A stretch of 64,000 nucleotides of DNA, taken from contig JAPDOI010000273.1 in assembly GCA_029168955.1 (NCBI GenBank), positions 744,001 through 808,000 on the forward strand. The letters run 5' to 3'. The DNA comes from Aplectana chamaeleonis. Lineage: Eukaryota > Nematoda > Chromadorea > Rhabditida > Cosmocercidae. Below, one piece after another: positions 57,315 through 64,000 of this stretch. A program made the translations under genes and the position numbers. The notes under the pieces were generated by a model, which was given only the letters and a program-made list of their open reading frames with translations, was not told the DNA's origin and made no database searches. Every line of letters begins with the position of its first letter. Position 1 is the first letter of the stretch.

Positions 57315-58699
57315 TATGTTTCAGCCACATGAACAGTCAGTCCCCTCACATAAAACTGACCCCGGGAAAAAACGTCGGAAAGCTGGTTGCCTTTTCTGAA
57401 TGTTCAGATTCAACTAGTAGAAGGCAGGAAATCACAAAATGGTACCGCAAACCTTCGAACAAGAATATTTTGGTCTACTGGCGGTCCGCGCATCACTGTC
57501 AGACAAAACTTGCGGTTGTCAGAAACATGTTTTGCACGGCTGTAAATGTGCGTCCAGGAGAGGAAGAGCGTGAAGCGCCAAAAAGCCTAGCTCGTCAAAT
57601 AGCGATTCTTAGTGGCTATGAACCACACGCGCGCAGGTCGCGGAACGCCCACGAAGGTCAGCGAAGTCATAATATACCACAAGGCGACAAAGTTCCTTTC
57701 ATAATGCCATTCATATCCGACGATGTGAGCCGCGCTGTCAGAAAATGCCTTCGAGGAGCGGGATTGTAAAATACTGTATCTCTTGTGGCCATCCCACCCA
57801 ATAATATAAAACAGCGATTAGTGCGGAATCGTCAATATGCTCGCGCATGTGTCACGCTACAGTGCGTCATTTGCCCATGGGGCAGATATGGTGACTGTAT
57901 TGCTTCTGGGGTTATTTACCTGATCACATGTCAGAGCTGTGGCCAGGAATATATCGGTGAAACAGCCCGCCCTATGCATGTGCGTATCAAAGAGCACTTG
58001 GATGGGAAGGAGAAGACGCGAATTAGTACTGCGATGGGTTGTTACAGAGTTCATTGCCATGACGGGAAAGATTTTGATGTGAGAGTGGAGATAGTAGCGC
58101 GGGTGGCAAAAACGAGTGCGCGAAAAGCGCTTGAGGCATTTTGGATCAATGCGAGGGACCCTAAGGTCAACCGGAAGGGCGAGGGTATAAATATGACGCG
58201 GGAACTACAGCCCTACATCAGATCAGCCTTCCGATTTGGGGTAATGCCTTCTGATATTTCGGTACCCCGTCGTTTATCTACCGAATACCTGATGTTCCAC
58301 TGACTTTGATAAGGTATGTCACTCAGCTTCATGCATCCCAGCCATTTGTTTGGAAAATGTTGTCTTGAATTTCTGTAGGAAGAAAACTACGTTTGGCCGA
58401 GTAATTTTGCACATAGATTCGGCCTTTTTCAGACTCCGAAGAGGGCGAAACCGCTGAAAGGTTGGTCTACAATAAAGCCCTACCACCTCGTGCCTGCTAC
58501 AGTTGAACTATCCACCACTCATAATACAGTTTATCACGCATGCACAAAATACAAGGTATGGCAAAAATAAATCTAAAAATAAATAAAGACTCTAGTTTTG
58601 ACCTGAGTATATGTTTCGCCACGAAGCCCATAGCGAGGCGGGCCCTCACCGCAGCAAGATCACTCGAGTAACCGCTGCGTCATCACTATGATTCGGTTA

Positions 58700-59041
58700 T
58701 CAGCGATCAAATTTGGCAAATCTTTGATGTTCTTGTCGTAGGTACGTCTCTGGGAAGGGTGTCGTAACAATTTTCAAAATTTTCGGGCGCAGACTGGCCA
58801 CCGAGGGGTATGGGGTCGTAGCAGGTATTTCTCGGTCCTTGCCAACGGGTTTCTGGACCCTGCCTTCAGTCAAGTCCTGTACGCATTTTCCGATTTCCTG
58901 CTCGATCCCAATAAAGTCTTGCGCGCGTTCCACGACGCCTGCACACTTCCGGTGGGGTCCCATGCATAATCTGCTCATTCCCTCGGTGCTCCCACACTTC
59001 CTGCAGACTCTCAATGGGGTCCTGCGCCAATTCATCAACAT
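58700..59041 (-). CDS. Open frame of 113 codons with a possible Cys cluster
   Basis: On - the frame reads VCRKCGSTEGMSRLCMGPHR, then KCAGVVERAQDFIGIEQEIG, TYLRQEHQRFAKFDR and a stop. The codon pattern is good. A neighbouring frame (VDELAQDPIESLQEVWEHRG) is also coding-like upstream, so a frame break or splice near 58960 is possible. It may be a host exon or a remnant of an unknown mobile element. Confidence 0.35.
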   Translation of the reverse strand: MLMNWRRTPLRVCRKCGSTEGMSRLCMGPHRKCAGVVERAQDFIGIEQEIGKCVQDLTEGRVQKPVGKDREIPATTPYPSVASLRPKILKIVTTPFPETYLRQEHQRFAKFDR

Positions 59042-59120
59042 TCTGCATCCTTTTCACAACAGCATGCTTAATTTTTATCAGAAGCAAGCGTGAGAAACAC
59101 ACGTCATCGTAAGCGATTAA

Positions 59121-59801
59121 GTTCGCGCAAAACTGCAATTTAACGCGAGCTGAGAGAGAAGATGGAAGTAGTGTATGAATGAAGAAAAATATAGATATCT
59201 TTCGTAAAAAACCTCCCGGAGGGCTTCCACGAAAAAATGTCCACCTTTTTTTATTCACACACCATTTCCATTTTCTCTGTCCACTCGCGTTAAAGGCAGT
59301 GTTCGCAATAAACTTCATCCTCGAATTTTTCATGGCAAACGCTTCTCGTGGCTCTCAGAAGCAGAACAGCGTCGAAAAAACCGGACGAAAAGCTACCCAG
59401 GAGCCGCAAAACGGCTTAGAAAAGTGGGCGAACCCCGCCGCTGTGGTCAAGTACCGCCCCTTTCCGCCCCTCGCAGTGAACAAAGGAACACCCGGAATCG
59501 TGAGTTGAGCGATGGTTTCCGATCAAAAGCCCCGTTCTTCCCTTCATTCTCAACTTCCCTCTTTACTCAGGTCAGCTCGCATACATTGGCTGCAAAAGAC
59601 GGAAGTTACAAGCCTCGGACAACTCGTCCACCATTTTCCCTAGCTCAATTTTTGAGGGACCATAACTCCATTCCCAGAAGGTCTTGTACGATTCCAGAAG
59701 CATCATTGGAATCAGGATGGGACAGGTTTCAAGACAGGCGAAAACACAGAAAAGCGATTTTTATCGCAAACAGTGCCTTTAACTTGCAGTTTTGCGCGAA
59801 C
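59121..59801. mobile_element. MITE family E, about 190 bp, interrupted by family A
   Basis: TIR GTTCGCGCAAAACTGCAA, then TTAACGCGAG and (G/C)AGAGAGAA. The right TIR is split at its TTAA by the family A copy, leaving CTCGCGTTAA at 59284-59293 and TTAACTTGCAGTTTTGCGCG at 59779-59798. Confidence 0.75.
59294..59778. mobile_element. MITE family A, 485 bp, reference-like copy
   Basis: Exact TTAA flanks (59290-59293, 59779-59782); ends AGGCAGTGTTCGCAATAA and TTATCGCAAACAGTGCCT. Near identical in layout to 9472-9949. Confidence 0.85.
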
Positions 59802-59908
59802 CTTTTTCCAGGGTTATGGTTTTATTTCTGTTTCTTTCATTTCCGCGTGTTATGCCTGCATTCATCCATACAAAACACTAGCTGAATTAGAGGTAGCATA
59901 CACGCTTG

Positions 59909-62900
59909 GGGGTGTGTATACAAGTCTGTTGGTACCTGCTCGTTGGTGCCCCTGCTTCTACTGAACCCAGCAGACGTTTGAGTGTACACAGGGAACGTTC
60001 GAGCGATATAGCGTGCACAACTATATCGCGAAAGTATCCCGCACATTGCATAAAGGTGTCGCCGTCCGGCACACTAAGGCCTCTGGTCCATAACACCTTA
60101 GGATCCGTACCTAGGGAGTCATGGAGTCTTTGGCCACAAGCCACAATTTCGCCACCCTGAACTGTCGATCGCTGTCGAGTGATATCCAAAAAACTGCGCT
60201 ATCCAGACTTCTGAGCCATTTCCATGCACCGTTTGCTGCTTTGCAGGAAACCCGCCTCAAGGATAGACCCGTCATCAGCGTCGGAGAGTACACCATCTAC
60301 TGCGGTAACGCTGACGATAGGAGAGTGGGAGGCTGTGCAATAGCTGTAAGGAAGGATTTCAATGGTATGGTCAAGGAGTTTGGCTCAACGTCGTGCCGGA
60401 ATGCATTAGTACGACTGCGGGATCACAGAGGATTCAATCTGTGGATAGTGAGTGCTCATGCGCCCACTGAAACCGCCGAAGACAATTCGAAGGATGCGTT
60501 TTATGAGGAACTCAATACGTTGCTGGCCAGGATACCTTGTCAACATGCTGTTGTCGTGGGGGTTGACGCAAATGCGAAGATGGGACTTGATCAGGAATCC
60601 GAAGTACTCGGCAAATGGTTCTACCCAGTGGAGCAAACATCGGACAATGGCTACCGCCTTGTCGACTTTTGTGAACGCAGTGGTCTGATTATTGCATCGA
60701 CATTCAAGAGGAATCATCGCCGCCATCAGCTTACGTGGCAGGGACCAACCCGGCTATCTCCAGAAGAGCAGCGGAAGCGGAAGATGACAACTTTGAAACT
60801 ACAGCTTGACTATGTCCTGACGAGGAATATTCCAGTATCGGACATTCGAAGATCTAGAGCTGTGTGGGATGTCGCATTCGATTCGGATCACCGTCCTGTT
60901 CTGTTGAACTTCACTGCGAGGATTCATAAGAGGAAGCGAGGGGCTCAGCCTCTCCAGAGGATTGGCATGACAAGTCTCAGAGATGAAGAGTGCAGAAGGA
61001 ATTTCCGACAACGCGTTTCTATTCATATCGGAGTACGGACTAAGAAGAAACTTTGCGACGCGGATTCTTTTGTCAAGTGCATCCAGGACGCTTCGAAAGA
61101 GGCACTCCCGGTTGTACAGCCTAAGAAGAAGTTCGCCTACGTCTCAGAAGAAACAACATCTACCTACAACAGAGTATGTGCTCTCTGAACTGCAGGAAAC
61201 TTCGTGGAGGAGAAGCGTCTGAGGAGGAAGTTGCGTCGGCAGCTTCAAAGTGACCGCGAACGAGAGTGGACGTGTAGAGCTAAGGAGTTCGAGAAGGCTT
61301 GGGAGGAGAAGAATCCGAAGAAAGCCTACACGTTGCTGCGACAGTATAGCGGGAAGATGAAGAAATGTTCTCCTGTCTTGAACACTACCAATGGAGTTGC
61401 AGTTGGTGATGCGACGCTGCCAATATGGAAGGATTACTTCAGTTCACTACTGAATCGTCCAGCGCCATCAGTACCTGAGCTCCCGCATGTTCAGAGAGCA
61501 CATTACGATGTCAGTGAGGAACCGCCGACTGAGTCTGAAGTTTTGGATTGTGTCCGGAAAATGAAGAATGGAAAGGCAGGTGGAGATGACAACATCACTG
61601 CTGAAATGCTGTAAGCTCTTCCTCCGTCTGGGATTCGTGAAATGACCAACACCATCCGTGCCATATGGATGAGCGAAAGGATACCCGATTCGTGGAGACA
61701 TGCGATCGTCGTACCTCTTCACAAGAAGCTATCCGTCACGGATCCTAAGAACTACAGAGGAATCTCTCTACTCCGTGTCATGTACAAGGTTTTAGAACGT
61801 ATCATTCTCGAGCGACTTATCAAACATCGTGAAGGAGCGACCAGAGATGAGCAAGCCGGTTTTCGACCTGGAAGATCGACCATCGACCAAGTGTTCGTCG
61901 TGAGAAGAGTAATTGAATCGTGGCAGCGGTTTTCGAAGCCATTACAGCTTGCTTTTTGGACTTTGAAGCCGCGTTCGACTCTCCTCATCGTGATCGATTG
62001 CTCAATGCTCTGCGAGCAGATGGAGTCCCGGAAAAGTATGTTCGGTTAATCGAGGACATGAACAAAGGAACAACAGCAGCAGTTCGTACACCTGTCGGAT
62101 TTACGCCAGCTTTCGAGGTGAAAACAAGAGTAAGGCAAGGAGCCGTTGCAGGACCTTTTCTTTTCAACTTCGCCGTTGATGACATCATGCGTAGAGTTGC
62201 AGAACAGTTTCCTGCGGATGTGATCCTAACACCATCAGGACGCTCCCTTGTCGACCTGGAGTACGCCGACGACATTGTGTTATTCGCTGAAAACAACGCA
62301 AAACTGCAAAGGATTGTGAACCTCGTTTCGAAGTATGCCGCAGCCTATGGACTTCGTCTTCGTCCCGACAAATGCAAGCAGATGTGGGTCTCTCAGAGGC
62401 CTTCAACTGGAGTTTGTGTGGACGGACAACGTATCGAACTGGTGGACGATTTCTGTTATTTGGGCTGTTTGCTGAAGAACGATGGTAGTTATGCAGCGGA
62501 TATTCGACAACGATGTGCGAAAGCTACGTCTGCATTCAATTCTCTAACCAAGTGTTTGTGGTCTACCACCATCGCGAAGGAAGTCAAGTTGCGCGTCTAC
62601 CTATCCGCTATTCGCCCTATCATGATGTACGGATCGGAGACGTGGGCAGCACCGAACACGCAGATGGAAAGGGTTGATTGCTCGGAGAGTGAGCTTTTTA
62701 GGCGTTTGCTTGGATCTTTCTGGCCGCGTGTATGCCATAACGAAGACCTTTACAAGGAAATCGACGCAGTACATCAACGCTTGACACGAGGGAGGTGCCA
62801 GCATCTCCTAACGCCATCTCAAGCAGCAATGGAAAGTCGACTTCGACTGCTCGGGCATATACTAAGAAGAACGCCGGATCGTCTCGTACAACACGCTTTA

Positions 62901-63182
62901 AAAATGCTTCCAAATCCTGTCTGGAAACGGCCACCTGGGCGTAGGCGAAAGTTCTGGACGGATGTGGTTAAAGAGGATTTAAAGTCACTCGGCATAGAAA
63001 GACAGTTCAGGCGCGATGTTTCGTTTCGCAGGAAATGGAATAGTGACAGCTGGATGGAATGTGTTCAAATTGTGGCTGAAGACCGTGAAAAATGGACACG
63101 GCTGACTACTAGGACGGCACACCTCGGTGAAGATGCGGAATGACCGCTTCAGGCGAAAGCCAACCGATTAAGTCAAGTAAGT
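59909..63182 (+). mobile_element. RTE-type LINE, nearly full length (3.27 kb)
   Basis: The 12-base sequence CATACACGCTTG occurs exactly at 59897-59908 and 63183-63194, a target duplication. Between lie a ~210-base 5' leader, an endonuclease plus reverse transcriptase frame, and a short 3' tail ending GATTAAGTCAAGTAAGT. Size and order fit RTE elements. Confidence 0.85.
60121..63143 (+). pseudogene. RTE endonuclease–reverse transcriptase, three lesions
   Basis: The N-terminal apurinic-type endonuclease shows FATLNCRSLSS, AALQETRL, SAHAPTE, VGVDANAKMG and SDHRPVLL. The RT region shows PDSWRHAIVVPLHKK, NYRGISLL, DEQAGFRPGRSTIDQ, FLDFEAAFDS, RQGAVAGPFLFN and EYADDIVLF (catalytic YADD). The C terminus has PPGRRRKFWTDVVKEDL. 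Visible defects are an in-frame TGA (61186-61188), an in-frame TAA (61612-61614) and a one-base loss in a T-run near 61953-61957. Otherwise it is open to TGA at 63141-63143 (about 1,007 codons). A young copy, probably no longer active itself. Confidence 0.9.
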
Positions 63183-63366
63183 CATACACGCTTGTGAACG
63201 TGAGTGAGATAACTACAGAAATAGAATCGTGCGGCTCAGAAGACAACGCATACACATTCTGAAGCGTCAAAAACGACCCACAATGACGCCACATGAGTGA
63301 GAAGTTGGCCGCGCCCCTGTATTTGCGTCCTCCTTCAAAACAGGGGTGCTGGCCAGGGATGTGCGG

Positions 63367-63440
63367 CAATTGCCGTTTGCCGTTTGTCGTTTGCCGGCTA
63401 TTTTTGGGACTTTTTTGCCGTTTGTCATTTGCCGAAATTT
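63367..63440. repeat. 7-bp TTTGCCG-type tandem repeat
   Basis: GCCGTTTGCCGTTTGTCGTT and further imperfect units recur in short order. Confidence 0.7.
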
Positions 63441-63828
63441 TTGTTATTTTGCCTGCGAAACATTGAAAGAAAACGCCGCCTATGCTCGCGGCCATGTAGG
63501 CACTAGGGGTAATCCGAGTATCCTTTGTTCGCCTAAACGTTATACGGGGTTTCGACTTGTCTAGGGTGGTAGTAAATCGGTTTGAGAACGCGAGTTCAGT
63601 CGGGTAAGTTTGCGATAAACTGCAGCTAAACGCGAGCTTTATATTTGACGATTCTCAGGAAAAGGTCCAGACATTGCTGAAACTACGCACCGCATGCCAC
63701 GTTATGAGCCACTGCATACGCTTAGTGTGAAAAAAAATCTCAAAAATTGGTTCATTCTGTCTCTTTTGGAAAAAATTTTGATTCAGAAAAAAAAATTCTA
63801 AAGATTTTTCGCACATTTCTCAGCTCGC

Positions 63829-64000
63829 GGTAAGTTTGCGCAGAACTGCAACTTAACGCGAGCTGACAGAGAAATTGGAAGTTGTGTGTGAATGGGGAAA
63901 ATGATGGGTAGCTTTTGAAGAACTCCTCCGGAAGACGTTTCAGAAAGCTATTCATCCTTTTCTTTATTCGTATACAATTTCTATTTTCACTGTCAGCTCG
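63829..64000. mobile_element. MITE family E, truncated by the window end
   Basis: Starts AAGTTTGCGCAGAACTGCAA, then TTAACGCGAGCTGACAGAGA; the right TIR (ACTGTCAGCTCG) begins at the window edge. A partial relative of the same end lies at 63604-63640. Confidence 0.7.

Larger units (their letters stand above)
55561..58303 (+). pseudogene. Penelope-like polyprotein: RT region and GIY-YIG, broken
   Basis: The + copy contains, in order, HKFGATGGLTQIDPTAIKVR and SFDVSALYTNV (RT finger and palm), FKWAGKYFAQLRGLAMGQRR with APTLAIAFMS, the catalytic loop RYIHDCLIICS, TKWYRKPSNKNILVYWRSAH, and the GIY-YIG domain (SGVIYLITCQSCGQEYIGET near 57905). The usual second Asp-Asp pair of Penelope RTs is here His-Asp. 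Several frame breaks and stops, plus the two MITEs, make it non-coding. Confidence 0.8.
54140..58520 (+). mobile_element. Penelope-like element with an inverted partial copy
   Basis: The outer ends (TGGATAGTT…AACTATCCA) are inverted copies, and the similarity continues inward for about 1.2 kb on each side: the right side carries the 3' half on +, the left side the same 3' half on -. Between them lies the reverse transcriptase region on +. Two small MITEs interrupt it (56368-56853, 57170-57314). Confidence 0.75.

Noticed and set aside
1..64000. tRNA and 5S rRNA genes
   Set aside because: I looked for B-box-like GGTTCGAATCC and 5S-like words on both strands and saw no convincing match; a covariance-model search would be decisive.

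Overview
The window looks like nuclear DNA of a parasitic nematode, most likely a strongylid (hookworm-like). This is inference from several signs: an RTE-type LINE, a Penelope-like element with a GIY-YIG domain, CR1-type LINE remnants, a DD34D mariner, short GT-AG introns, two repeat copies holding a near match to the nematode SL1 spliced leader, and a very high density of short terminal-inverted-repeat (TIR) elements (MITEs). There are no bacterial-style operons, and I recognised no tRNA, rRNA or CRISPR.

Host genes exist but are small and split into short exons, so long open reading frames miss most of them. I read exons by hand from splice sites, phase agreement and codon pattern. The best models are: a cysteine-rich protein on - (12575-13626), a two-exon gene on + (51167-51808), a single-pass membrane protein on + (31777-32719), a Cys-containing protein on + (29426-29883), a two-exon gene on - (18600-19080), a gene on - with a LOTUS-like stretch (15796-16370), and a gene on + whose last intron was hit by a MITE (9313-10296). 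Many single terminal exons are also listed. I could not name most products. All models need RNA evidence.

Most of the rest is mobile DNA. (1) An abundant MITE superfamily (families A, B, C) starts AGGCA and sits in TTAA-like targets; three copies abut at 20354-21508. (2) TA-target elements: the mariner (41183-42466), three families ending CAATACC, and other small palindromic MITEs. (3) PIF/Harbinger-like MITEs in TTA/TAA targets, including a 1.1-kb palindrome (38877-39967) and a 1.5-kb element (52397-53912). (4) A family starting GGGACAGG with 8-9-bp duplications. (5) At 25073-29276, a nested stack in which a 3.76-kb element with exact 8-bp duplications has minisatellite arrays at both ends. 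(6) 54140-58520, a Penelope-like element built as a large inverted repeat with two MITEs inserted. (7) 59909-63182, a nearly full-length RTE element with a 12-bp target duplication and only three visible lesions.

Region by region: 1-5 kb holds small genes and an SL1-bearing repeat; 5-20 kb mixes MITEs with small spliced genes; 20-29 kb is nested elements; 29-33 kb is gene-bearing; 33-44 kb is repeats plus the mariner; 44-52 kb holds several small genes; 52-64 kb is almost all mobile elements.
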